The translations under genes were made by a program, and so were the position numbers. Below, in pieces: positions 1 to 7,916 of a stretch of DNA of 64,000 nt (positions within the stretch are counted from its first letter, which is position 1; each line of letters starts with the position of its first letter). Source of the stretch: Priestia aryabhattai (GTDB lineage Bacteria > Bacillota > Bacilli > Bacillales > Bacillaceae_H); NCBI RefSeq assembly GCF_023715685.1, contig NZ_JAMBOQ010000003.1:992001-1056000 (forward strand). Reading direction: 5' to 3'. Below the pieces are notes generated by a model that saw nothing but the letters and a program-made list of their open reading frames with translations, was not told the origin of the DNA and searched no databases.

Positions 1-1
1 C

Positions 2-106
2 GAAAATTACATGCTAAAAGCTTTTTTTATGAAGAAAGAATTCATATCTATTAATGAATTGGGAAATCTTATCCAAGAGGTGATAATTTGGATAAGAATA
101 AATTAA
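2..106 (+). CDS. possible C-terminal end of an upstream gene cut by the window edge
   Basis: The second reading frame is open from the first base of the window to a TAA at 104-106 and gives 34 residues ending in a hydrophobic stretch (LIQEVIIWIRIN). It overlaps the TTG start of the DUF3231 gene by 19 bases, as expected for two translationally coupled genes. There is also an ATG inside it at 29. I do not recognise the protein, and a chance open frame of this size is quite possible, so the call is weak. Confidence 0.25.
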   Translation, partial: ENYMLKAFFMKKEFISINELGNLIQEVIIWIRIN

Positions 107-1092
107 AGCTTACATCTTCCGAAATAGGAACACTATGGGGAGAGTATGTAAACGGAACGATGATAGATATAGTAAATAGATATATGTTCTCTATTATTGA
201 AGATGAGTCAATAAAGGCCATTTTTGAAGATGCTATCAAGACCTTCGCAAAACAAAAAAAACAAATTGTAGCTTTTATAGAAAACGAAGGGTTTCCAGTC
301 CCAATTGGATTTACTGAGTCTGATCTTAATAAAGGTACCAAGAGGTTGTTCACGGACATATTCTGCTTAAATTATTTACATATCATGACGTTACATGGCT
401 TGCTAGGACATATAACCTCATTGGGTGTTTCTGTCAGAGAAGACTTACGCCACTTCTACGATTCATGTGATAATGATGCAAAAAGGATGTATCATCAAAC
501 GATTGAATTATTACTTGAAAAAGGGGATTTTCAGAGGGACCCTTATTTTTATCCTGCTACAAATCCTGAATATATTTCTAGCCAGGATTTTACGGATGGT
601 TTTTTCGGAAAAGGCAGACGTTTAACGGCAATAGAAATCATAAGTATTTCTTTCAACCTTAAAAAAAGTATTATGGCTAAAACCCTTTCTATTGGATTTA
701 GTCAGGTCTCTCAAACAAAAGAAGTAAGGAAATTTTTAGAGGATTCGGAGAAAACAGCTGATGATCAAATACAATCCTTTTCAAAAATCATGCACGCAGA
801 TAATTTACCAATTCCTAAATCGTGGGAGACAGAAGTAACAATTTCAACAGACTCTCCTTTTTCTGATAAATTAATGATGTATCATATTGGTTTCTTATTC
901 CAAACTTCACAAGCGTATCATGGAACAGGTTTAGCATCAGCCATGCGAACAGATCTTGTAGCTACTTATGAAAGGATTATTCTAAAGAATTTAATGGTAA
1001 CAAAAAAATGGTTTGATATTATGGTGAAAAATAAATGGGTAGAACAGCCACCACTTGCTCCTAACAGAAAAGAGATTGCAAAAGAAAAATGA
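88..1092 (+). CDS. DUF3231 family protein
   Basis: This encodes 334 residues from a TTG start, with GAGGTG at 77-82 as ribosome binding site. The composition is helical, with a duplicated architecture: an N-terminal half opening with LTSSEIGTLWGEYVNGTM (about residues 7-24) and a second half with a similar pattern from about residue 180 (EIISISFNLKKSIMAK). This is typical of the DUF3231 family, which is common in spore-forming Bacillaceae and usually described as two tandem ferritin-like helical repeats of unknown function. No metal-ligand set could be assigned with certainty and no signal peptide is seen. A strong terminator follows about 75 bases downstream, so it is the last gene of its unit. 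The family call is fairly sure; the function is unknown. Confidence 0.85.
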   Translation: MDKNKLKLTSSEIGTLWGEYVNGTMIDIVNRYMFSIIEDESIKAIFEDAIKTFAKQKKQIVAFIENEGFPVPIGFTESDLNKGTKRLFTDIFCLNYLHIMTLHGLLGHITSLGVSVREDLRHFYDSCDNDAKRMYHQTIELLLEKGDFQRDPYFYPATNPEYISSQDFTDGFFGKGRRLTAIEIISISFNLKKSIMAKTLSIGFSQVSQTKEVRKFLEDSEKTADDQIQSFSKIMHADNLPIPKSWETEVTISTDSPFSDKLMMYHIGFLFQTSQAYHGTGLASAMRTDLVATYERIILKNLMVTKKWFDIMVKNKWVEQPPLAPNRKEIAKEK

Positions 1093-1166
1093 GTGAATCC
1101 TTATATATTGAGTAAACTACTCAAGAAGCTGTAAGGTTTCAATCCTTTAATCAAATAAATGTAGCA

Positions 1167-1203
1167 GAAAAAACAACTGGTCGGACTCAGTTGTTTTTTC
1201 TCT
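1167..1203 (+). terminator. rho-independent terminator after the DUF3231 gene
   Basis: A perfect 13-bp stem (1167-1179 pairing with 1188-1200) encloses an 8-base loop. The right arm contains the T-run TTGTTTTTTC, and the A-rich left arm makes it potentially bidirectional. Confidence 0.85.
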
Positions 1204-1531
1204 TTTTAGACTGTATACGCTATACATATTTAGTTAACATAATCACTCTTTCCAATTTTATCGTTTACACACGGTTTTATACATTGTTGATGCATCAGTG
1301 TTTTGTTTACAATTGAGAATAGAACTCTTGCATGAAAAACATCTTTTTTATGTATATACTACAGCTCATATAAAATAGTGTGAAATAAGATTTTTCCTAA
1401 TTCATAGTTGTATGATACAGAGGTAGCCAAGATAAAACTGCAACTTTATATAATCCCGCAATAATATACTATATACCATTGAATGTTCAGATGTACGATT
1501 ATATGAGGATATCTTGAAAGGAGTTTACCTC
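1201..1531. other. intergenic region with a copy of the post-terminator element
   Basis: No gene is seen between the terminator and the LysE gene. At 1231-1256 lies AGTTAACATAA followed by CTCTTTCC, the inverted form of a short element that recurs beside terminators elsewhere in the window. Just left of it, CTGTATACGCTATACAT (1211-1227) is nearly the reverse complement of a stretch at 47174-47190. The remainder is A+T-rich and carries the promoter region of the LysE gene, which could not be pinned to one site. Confidence 0.4.
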
Positions 1532-2107
1532 ATGAATATTACATCTTTTGTATTTTACTGTTTTATTGTTACATTTACACCAGGACCTACTAATATAGTT
1601 ATTTTATCAACTGTACATAATTCTGGGACAAAAAAGGCAATGGAATATACGTATGGAGCAACGATTGCTTTTGCTTGCTTACTTGCTATTTCTTCCGTGT
1701 TAAATACGATATTGGCCACACTAATACCCAAAATTTTAATGGTTATGCAGGTAGTTGGAAGCTTTTATATGTTGTATCTTGCTTATCAAGTTTATAAAAT
1801 GGATTCATCAAAACCAACTGTAAACCAAACGGGTACTTTTATGTCTGGGTTTCTTACACAGTTTTTAAATCCAAAAGTCGTACTATTTACAATAACCGTT
1901 ATTCCTACCTACATTATGCCTTATTATGTCTCAGTGTCTGCGGTTACGGTAGGCGTTATTGTTGTAACTGTTATTGGATTCTTAGCATTTATCACATGGG
2001 TACTTTTTGGTGCCATCTTCAAGAATTTTTTACAGAAGCACAAAAAGATTGTGAATGTATTGATGGCATTGTTTTTAGTTTATGCTGCAATCATGGTATG
2101 GGTGTAG
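1532..2107 (+). CDS. LysE/RhtB family amino-acid exporter
   Basis: The protein has 191 residues. The ATG at 1532 is chosen because AAAGGAG lies at 1517-1523; an in-frame TTG at 1514 is upstream of that site and unlikely. Near the N-terminus is the family hallmark FTPGPTNIVILST, followed by about six hydrophobic segments, close to the usual 200-residue size. The family exports amino acids or their derivatives across the cytoplasmic membrane, but the substrate cannot be read from sequence. An AraC-type regulator starts 25 bases downstream, a common arrangement in which the regulator senses the exported compound. LysE-type fold is sure; substrate is unknown. Confidence 0.9.
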   Translation: MNITSFVFYCFIVTFTPGPTNIVILSTVHNSGTKKAMEYTYGATIAFACLLAISSVLNTILATLIPKILMVMQVVGSFYMLYLAYQVYKMDSSKPTVNQTGTFMSGFLTQFLNPKVVLFTITVIPTYIMPYYVSVSAVTVGVIVVTVIGFLAFITWVLFGAIFKNFLQKHKKIVNVLMALFLVYAAIMVWV

Positions 2108-2132
2108 GCAAGCTACTTTAGAGGTGAATGAA

Positions 2133-2909
2133 ATGGACAAATTTATCTATAAAAAATCGGCAAGTATTACGGCTTTATCAGCAAGTCTTACTGATTTCAC
2201 GTATAAAAAACACTCTCACAAAGAGTATGCAATAGGAGTTACCTTACGTGGGATTCAACATTATAATTTAGACGGCAGTTTACACTTGTCCTACCAAAAT
2301 GGTGTTATGCTTTTTAATCCAGAACAAGCACATGATGGAATGGCACATGATAAGACAGGACTTGATTATGTAATGCTGTATATTGAGCCAGAATTGCTAT
2401 TAGAGGTTATTGAGAAAAAGGAGATTGTACGTTTTTCAGATCCTATTGTATATAATTATAGACTTGAACAAAGAATACTACGTCTTGCTCATGCAATATT
2501 AAACAAACAGGATGAGGCTTTGTGCAATGAACTACTTTTATCTTTGACAGAAAGCCTTATCCAAACTGATCTTTCTAATGGTTTTAAGAAAGATAACGCT
2601 CTAATTAAAAAAGCAAAGGATATCCTTCATAACAATTTAGAAAATGTACTTAAACTTGATGAAATATGTAAAGAACTTGATTTATCAAAATTTCAGTTTA
2701 TACGAATATTTAAGTCTCAGACTGGCAGTTCACCATACCAATATTTTCTTAACTGTAAAATAGAACGTGCAAAACAGTTAATAGAGAAGAATAGAGATGT
2801 CTATGCAGCAGTGGCTGAGTGTGGTTTTGTTGATTTAACTCATTTAAATAAACACTTTAAAAGCGTATATGGAACAACAGCCTTTGAGTATATGTCACAC
2901 TTGAATTGA
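2133..2909 (+). CDS. AraC family transcriptional regulator
   Basis: The protein has 258 residues, with its start at the ATG at 2133 preceded by GAGGTGA (2121-2127). The N-terminal 150 residues form a cupin-like ligand-binding domain (HSHKEYAIGVTLRGIQHY and NPEQAHDG). Residues about 160-258 hold the two helix-turn-helix motifs of the AraC/XylS domain (LDEICKELDLSKFQFIRIFK and the second helix around DVYAAVAECGFVDLTHLNKHF). It lies directly downstream of the LysE exporter on the same strand and probably controls it. The effector is unknown but by analogy may be an amino acid or a toxic analogue. Confidence 0.9.
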   Translation: MDKFIYKKSASITALSASLTDFTYKKHSHKEYAIGVTLRGIQHYNLDGSLHLSYQNGVMLFNPEQAHDGMAHDKTGLDYVMLYIEPELLLEVIEKKEIVRFSDPIVYNYRLEQRILRLAHAILNKQDEALCNELLLSLTESLIQTDLSNGFKKDNALIKKAKDILHNNLENVLKLDEICKELDLSKFQFIRIFKSQTGSSPYQYFLNCKIERAKQLIEKNRDVYAAVAECGFVDLTHLNKHFKSVYGTTAFEYMSHLN

Positions 2910-2974
2910 AAAGGACTTTTCAATACTAAGTTTTTAGAAAAGGTAAATGGGTTTAAAATAAAGGGGGAATAAAA

Positions 2975-3353
2975 ATGTCTTTAAAGGTAGGAGATAATTA
3001 TTACATTTGAACGGACTTTCACAGCGGAAGATGTTGAACTGTTTATAAAGGTTTCAGGTGATAAAGGATCTCACCACGTTACACCTGATGAACAGGGGAG
3101 ACTTGTCATTCAAGGATTGTTAACGGCTACATTACCAACAAAAATAGGCGGTGATCACAGCGTACTAGCTCGTAAAATGACTTTTGAATTTTTAAGACCA
3201 GTCTTTACGACTGATACTATTTGTTGTGAAGTCACAATTGAACAATTCGAAAAGCAAGGTGAACGAACTCTTATTACCGCTTCTTTTACATGTCAAAATC
3301 AAAACGAGAAAGAAGTTTTAAAAGGGAATTTCTCTGGAATTATAAAAAATTAA
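2975..3353 (+). pseudogene. frameshifted hot-dog (MaoC/FapR-like) dehydratase-type protein
   Basis: An excellent start (AAGGGGG at 2961-2967, ATG at 2975) opens MSLKVGDNYYI and then hits TGA within 12 codons. In the next frame the sequence continues from ITFERTFTAEDVELF through KVSGDKGSHHVTPDEQG to a TAA at 3351-3353. Removing one T around 2997-3001 would give a continuous protein of about 125 residues resembling small hot-dog fold proteins annotated as enoyl-CoA hydratases in Bacillus. The rest of the frame is intact, so the lesion is probably recent. A residual product could start inside, but nothing supports it. A sequencing error in the short T-rich run cannot be excluded. Confidence 0.75.
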
Positions 3354-3553
3354 TTTCCCCCCAGATCCCATACAATAACTTACACAAATTAAAAGGCTTC
3401 TACTTAGCTTTTTATTTAATCCTTCTTCAATTTATTATTTTATCGCTCCTTACTTTCATTTAGAGTCTTTATAGACAAATTTTTTCATTTAAATTATAGT
3501 GTGTATTAATAATTAATGAATAAATTTTCTGATTTTATAAAGGGGAGGGCGTT

Positions 3554-4456
3554 TTGTTGGATAAGTTTGTCTCAGGGAAAATCACTTTAAATGAATATAT
3601 TCAACGTACAGAAAGCAATGGAGTATCTTTTTATATTCACTATTGGGGAGTCATGCCACAGCATTACAATAATTCACTTCATAAACATTCATTCTTTGAG
3701 GTGTGTTACGTTTTAGAAGGAGAAGGAACTTATATAGACCAGGGATGTACATATCAAATAAAAGAAAATACAATGTTCCTTTCTAGACCCGATGTTTTAC
3801 ACCAAATAAAAAGCGACACCGGATTTTTTCTCTTATATGTGGGGTTTGAACTAATTGAATCAGATTCAAGTGAAAAGTGGGTAACAATAATTGAAGAGGC
3901 AAAACAATGTTCGGAAGTAGTGATAGATGTAAAAGATGATGCAGCTGCACCGTTAATGTGGAAGTCACTTTTAATTCAAGCAGCAAAAAGCGAAAGCGCT
4001 CTTTTGGAGGAGATACTATCAAATTTAGCTCATTCCCTTATTCTTTCATTAATACAAAACTTTGTTGTGACTTCGAATTACCATAGTCAGAAGACTGTTC
4101 AAAAAAAGTCTTCTTTAATCCTTACCCTTGCGAAATTATATATTAAAGATAATCTATCAAATTCTATTAAACTTACGGATACAGCTACTTATTTACACCT
4201 ATCTAGTCGACACCTCTCTCGGCTATTTAAAGCTGAATTAGGTATAAGCTACTCAGAGTATGTACAAAATGAAAGGATTCAAAGAGCTGCTACATTGCTC
4301 AAAACTACCGATTTATCTATTAGAGATATTGCGCAAGAAACAGGGTTTCCAGACGTTCACTACTTTACACGTGTTTTTACCGCTTCAATGCATAGTTCAC
4401 CAGGACGTTTTCGCGCTCTATATACAAAGTTAAAAACAGTTATATATAAAGATTAG
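3554..4456 (+). CDS. AraC family transcriptional regulator of the sugar/cyclitol locus
   Basis: The protein has about 300 residues. Two adjacent TTG codons (3554 and 3557) follow AGGGGAGGG at 3541-3549; spacing slightly favours the second. Residues about 40-110 form a cupin sensor domain (HSFFEVCYVLEGEGTYIDQG). Residues about 195-295 are the AraC/XylS DNA-binding domain with two helix-turn-helix units (ATYLHLSSRHLSRLFKAELG and IAQETGFPDVHYFTRVF). It lies upstream, on the same strand, of the TIM-barrel isomerase and dehydrogenase genes and is their likely activator. A terminator follows it, so the target genes have their own promoter. The inducer is unknown. Confidence 0.88.
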   Translation: MLDKFVSGKITLNEYIQRTESNGVSFYIHYWGVMPQHYNNSLHKHSFFEVCYVLEGEGTYIDQGCTYQIKENTMFLSRPDVLHQIKSDTGFFLLYVGFELIESDSSEKWVTIIEEAKQCSEVVIDVKDDAAAPLMWKSLLIQAAKSESALLEEILSNLAHSLILSLIQNFVVTSNYHSQKTVQKKSSLILTLAKLYIKDNLSNSIKLTDTATYLHLSSRHLSRLFKAELGISYSEYVQNERIQRAATLLKTTDLSIRDIAQETGFPDVHYFTRVFTASMHSSPGRFRALYTKLKTVIYKD

Positions 4457-4458
4457 TC

Positions 4459-4510
4459 AACTCTTCTCTACTTAAAGTCATTTATGAAAAAGTAGAGAAG
4501 GGTTATTTTT
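4459..4510 (+). terminator. terminator after the AraC gene
   Basis: A 14-bp stem with one G-T wobble (4459-4472 with 4491-4504) is followed by ATTTTTATT. The loop is about 18 bases. Confidence 0.7.
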
Positions 4511-4843
4511 ATTAAATAAAATTAGTAATGGTTCAATAAAGTTGTCCTTAAAAGATAAAAAGTAGTCCTCTTAAAACAAAGACGATTAAGAGTTCATATT
4601 TTATACTAATTACTATAGAAACGAAATTTATTGAATACTCAATTAAATAAAAAAACGTTTCCAATCACTTATTTTTCAATATATTAAGATTATCTTATAA
4701 AAATGGATAAGTTTAGTTAACCAATAATGATATTGCTAAGTTATAAACAAAGTTGTAAAGTAATAAAAATTGTTGGAAAGGTTTGTCCTGTAATTATAAT
4801 CTTAATGAGTGATTTTAGACAGATTTTTTAGGAGGAGAAAATC
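4511..4843. other. promoter region of the isomerase/dehydrogenase operon
   Basis: No coding sequence is seen. The stretch is A+T-rich. An AAACGTTTCCA sequence at about 4653-4663 resembles half of a catabolite-responsive element, but it deviates from the consensus at several positions. It is the expected binding region for the upstream AraC protein, though no clear direct repeats were found. Confidence 0.3.
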
Positions 4844-5785
4844 ATGAAATTATCTTATGTAACAGACAGTTTAGGACATTTATCTTTTAAAGAAATGTTA
4901 GATGTGATAACAGAGATGGGAATCGATACGATCGAAATGACCACAGGAGGTTGGTCACCAGCTCCTCACTTGAGACTAAACGAACTTTTAGAAAGCGATT
5001 ACAAAAGAGCTGACTTCTTAAATGAATTGGAAAAACGCAATATTAAACTTTGTGCATTAAATTGTTCTGGAAATCCATTGGATCCAGGTGAATTGGGTAA
5101 AGAGCATCGAGAAGTGACAGATAAAACATTCGAACTAGCCAAATTGTTAGGTGTAAAAAAAATAATTATGATGAGTGGATTACCAGCTGGAAGTCCTGAA
5201 GATAAGGTTCCAAACTGGATTACCTATACTGTAAGCTGGCCTCCAGTGTTAAAAGATATTTTAGATTATCAATGGAATGAAGTAACCATACCTTACTGGA
5301 AAGAGCTAGTTAAGAAAGCTGAATCTTGCGGTATTGAAAAAATTGCTCTTGAAAACTTCAGCTCTCAATTAGTCTATAACCCTGAAACATTATTTAAGCT
5401 GCGTAATGCGGTAGGACCTATCGTAGGATTAAATTTAGACCCAAGCCACTTGATCTGGATGGGCGCAGACCCGATTTTATCAGCTAGAGAATTAGGAGGC
5501 GCCATTCACCATGTTCATGGAAAAGACGTGCGCCTTGAGCGACATTTATCAGGAGTGAACGGAGTAATGGAGACAAAAGAAGTGACGGATGTAGCAAATA
5601 GAGCTTGGAATTACGTAGCCGTAGGCTGTGGTCAAGATTTGCAGTGGTGGAAAGAATTTTTCTCTGTTGTGAAGATGATGGGTTATGACGAAGAAGTTTC
5701 TTTAGAAATGGAAGATTTAACAATGTCAGTAGAAGCTGGGGTTCGAACTTCAATCCATGCATTAAAACAAACACTTAGCTTTTAA
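4844..5785 (+). CDS. sugar phosphate isomerase/epimerase (xylose isomerase-like TIM barrel)
   Basis: The protein has 313 residues from an ATG behind AGGAGGAGAA. It belongs to the AP-endonuclease-2/xylose-isomerase-like TIM-barrel superfamily. Expected metal ligands can be seen along the barrel: Glu in IALENFSS, Asp/His in LNLDPSHLIW, His in HHVHGKDVRL, and Glu in SLEMEDLTM. Such proteins act in the cytosol on keto-cyclitols or sugar phosphates (the IolE/IolI/IolH group). It is followed by a Gfo/Idh/MocA dehydrogenase and, further on, by an inositol-type permease, which points to cyclitol or unusual sugar catabolism. The exact reaction (isomerase, epimerase or dehydratase) cannot be told. Confidence 0.85.
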   Translation: MKLSYVTDSLGHLSFKEMLDVITEMGIDTIEMTTGGWSPAPHLRLNELLESDYKRADFLNELEKRNIKLCALNCSGNPLDPGELGKEHREVTDKTFELAKLLGVKKIIMMSGLPAGSPEDKVPNWITYTVSWPPVLKDILDYQWNEVTIPYWKELVKKAESCGIEKIALENFSSQLVYNPETLFKLRNAVGPIVGLNLDPSHLIWMGADPILSARELGGAIHHVHGKDVRLERHLSGVNGVMETKEVTDVANRAWNYVAVGCGQDLQWWKEFFSVVKMMGYDEEVSLEMEDLTMSVEAGVRTSIHALKQTLSF

Positions 5786-5903
5786 GTAAAAGAGCTGAAT
5801 TGCCTTGGATACTTGAAGTTATTTATTTCTGAATATTAAAATTATTTTTAGTGAAATCAGAGCTATCTAAAATAAATACTACGTGAAAGAGAGGAATTTT
5901 ACT

Positions 5904-7106
5904 ATGTTAAATGGAGAGAAAAAAATTGCAAGACCGTTACGATGGGGTATGGTTGGTGGAGGAAGACTAGGGCAGGTTGGCTATAAGCATCGAATCGGGG
6001 CACTTAGAGATAACACAGCTTTTCACCTAGTAGCTGGGGCATTCGATATTGATCCTGCTAGAGGAAAAGACTTTGGTGTGAACATTGGGGTCTCTGAGGA
6101 ACGTTGTTATCCAAATTATGAAACGATGTTTGCAGAAGAAGCGAAGCGAAAAGATGGACTTGAAGTTGTATCAATTGCTACGCCTAATGGTACTCATTAT
6201 GAAATTTGTAAGGCGGCATTACACGCAGGTTTACATGTAATTTGTGAAAAGCCTTTGTTTTTTACAAGTGATGAGGTACTAGAGATTAAAGCATTAGCTG
6301 AAGAAAAAGGGAAAATCGTTGGGGTAACGTATGGATTCTCTGGTAATCAGCTGCTGCTTCAAATGAGAGCAATGGTTGAAAAAGGAGAAATCGGCGATGT
6401 ACGAGTAGTTGAATTACAGTATACGCATGGATTTAATGCCACTGATGACGGAGACAAAGTGAATGCTGCGCAAAAGTGGCGCGTGGATCCTAAGATTGCA
6501 GGACCAAGTTATGTGTTAGGCGATCTTTCTACACACACGTACTATATGTCACAGTTAATCATGCCACAAATGAAAATTAAAAAGTTATTGTGTGATCGCC
6601 AGAGCTTTATCGGCAGTCGTGCTCCTCTAGAGGACAATGCTTACGTTTTAATGCACTATGAAAATGGGGCGGTAGGTAGACTGTGGACATCTTCTATTGA
6701 CGCGGGTTGTATGGATGGTCATCGAATTCGTATTGTAGGTTCAAAAGCAAGCTTAGAATGGTGGGATAGCAAGCCGAATGAATTACGATATGAAGTGCAA
6801 GGGCAACCAATCCAAACGTTGATTCGATCAATGCCTTACTTAGATGAAAGTTGTAATGCGGATGAGCGTTTAGGCGCTTTACACCAGGAAGGACTTTCAG
6901 AGTCATGGTCAAATATTTACCTGAAGTTTGCAATTGCAATTGATGCAAAAATGCGTGGTGATCAAGAAACGTTAGATACACTTGTTTACCCAGACATTAA
7001 TGCAGGACTAGAAGGCGTTCGCTGGATCGAAAATTGTGTACGCTCAGCAGATCAAGGATCCGTATGGGTAGATTTTGAGAGTAACAAAGAAGCTGCATTG
7101 GTATGA
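5904..7106 (+). CDS. Gfo/Idh/MocA family NAD(P)-dependent oxidoreductase
   Basis: The protein has 400 residues; the ATG at 5904 is chosen because GAAAGAGAGG lies at 5885-5894, while an in-frame GTG at 5883 has no binding site. The N-terminal Rossmann fold carries GMVGGGRLGQVG (about residues 17-28), followed by the family's catalytic CEKP motif (about residue 115) and a C-terminal alpha/beta domain. At 400 residues it belongs to the longer subgroup often paired with TIM-barrel isomerases. It lies 118 bases after the isomerase with no terminator between, so they are likely cotranscribed. The likely role is oxidation of a cyclitol or sugar hydroxyl; substrate uncertain. Confidence 0.87.
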   Translation: MLNGEKKIARPLRWGMVGGGRLGQVGYKHRIGALRDNTAFHLVAGAFDIDPARGKDFGVNIGVSEERCYPNYETMFAEEAKRKDGLEVVSIATPNGTHYEICKAALHAGLHVICEKPLFFTSDEVLEIKALAEEKGKIVGVTYGFSGNQLLLQMRAMVEKGEIGDVRVVELQYTHGFNATDDGDKVNAAQKWRVDPKIAGPSYVLGDLSTHTYYMSQLIMPQMKIKKLLCDRQSFIGSRAPLEDNAYVLMHYENGAVGRLWTSSIDAGCMDGHRIRIVGSKASLEWWDSKPNELRYEVQGQPIQTLIRSMPYLDESCNADERLGALHQEGLSESWSNIYLKFAIAIDAKMRGDQETLDTLVYPDINAGLEGVRWIENCVRSADQGSVWVDFESNKEAALV

Positions 7107-7164
7107 AAAACTCTTTAAATTTAGGTGAGATTGAAGACGATTAAAAGCACCAAAATAGTGAATC

Positions 7165-7208
7165 AAAGCCGTGGAATTGGTTTTGACAGCTAATGTCACG
7201 GCTTTTAA
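7165..7208 (+). terminator. terminator closing the isomerase/dehydrogenase operon
   Basis: AAAGCCGTG (7165-7173) pairs perfectly with CACGGCTTT (7197-7205) across a 23-base loop, followed by TAATAAAA. The long loop and short T-run make it moderately strong. Confidence 0.65.
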
Positions 7209-7351
7209 TAAAAGGATAAGATAAAGAATTATGTAGATTTTCGGTTATTAAATTATTGAAAAATAAAGGTCAAAACTTTCCTTAATTTTTTAGTGTTTTA
7301 AAGGAAATAGTGAATTAAAGAATTTAAAATAGTAGAAGGGAAAGACTCCTG

Positions 7352-7524
7352 ATGATTTTGAGGGAAGTACTAGATTTAAGTAAAAGTATAGCAAACTGTC
7401 GTTTGGATATGTACGAATTAGCAAAGAATAAATGTTTCTCTGACCAGATGTGTTAAAAATCAACCAACAGTTGGATTTTAAAATTCAGAATATTATAAAT
7501 ATAATAAAAAATTCTCCGTTCTAA
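7352..7524 (+). pseudogene. frameshifted Spo0E-like phosphatase
   Basis: An ATG at 7352 behind AGAAGGGAAAG starts a 34-residue frame containing SIANCRLDMYELAKNK, the first helix of the Spo0E-like aspartyl-phosphate phosphatase family (its RxxMY pattern is clear). The frame stops at 7454-7456. The overlapping frame, PDVLKINQQLDFKIQNII up to a TAA at 7522-7524, supplies the family's second-helix signature (xSxxLDxxI, here NQQLDFKI). A single-base loss near 7443-7447 therefore splits an otherwise complete protein of about 57 residues. Family members dephosphorylate Spo0A-P and delay sporulation. A sequencing error is the main alternative. Confidence 0.72.
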
Positions 7525-7916
7525 ACATATACACTCAATTATTAGGATGAAAAGCATAATTAAACTTTGCAATCATTATTTTAGATAACTTAACCACATA
7601 TCTAAAAAAATAAAAGTAGAAATAAAATTATACACTGTATTCTATATTGGAATTTAAGCTAACGCTATTGCATTTCTGACTTTTTGGATGAAGTTTTTAT
7701 GAATCTTTGAGCGGTTAAAGTGTGGTCAAAGGGCAGATAATGAAAGCGCTTTAAATATACTAGTGAAGTAAAACAGAGGCTTTTATGTAGATGTGAGAGC
7801 ATATATTATCCATATTTCTTAAAAGAGAGGTATTTCCTTGTATTTATATTTAGCAAGTAGCTTTATGGATAAGGGTTTTGTTAGAAGAAATATAATTAAT
7901 AAAGGGGGAATTTAAC
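7525..7916. other. leader and promoter region of the MFS sugar porter
   Basis: A+T-rich stretch with no full-size gene. A weak open frame of 25 codons (TTG at 7838 behind AAGAGAGG, ending at 7915, two bases before the porter's GTG) could be a leader peptide coupled to the porter, but its composition gives no support. The catabolite-responsive-element-like site at 7741 is listed separately. Confidence 0.3.
7741..7754 (+). promoter_or_regulatory. catabolite-responsive element (cre)-like site
   Basis: TGAAAGCGCTTTAA matches the CcpA consensus TGWAANCGNTNWCA except at the thirteenth position, where A replaces C. It lies about 170 bases upstream of the sugar porter start, which fits glucose control of transport. 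The match is seen directly; binding by CcpA is inference. Confidence 0.55.

Noticed and set aside
4648..4665. Catabolite-responsive element upstream of the isomerase gene
   Set aside because: The AAACGTTTCCA match has at least three deviations from the CcpA consensus, so it is not listed as a site.
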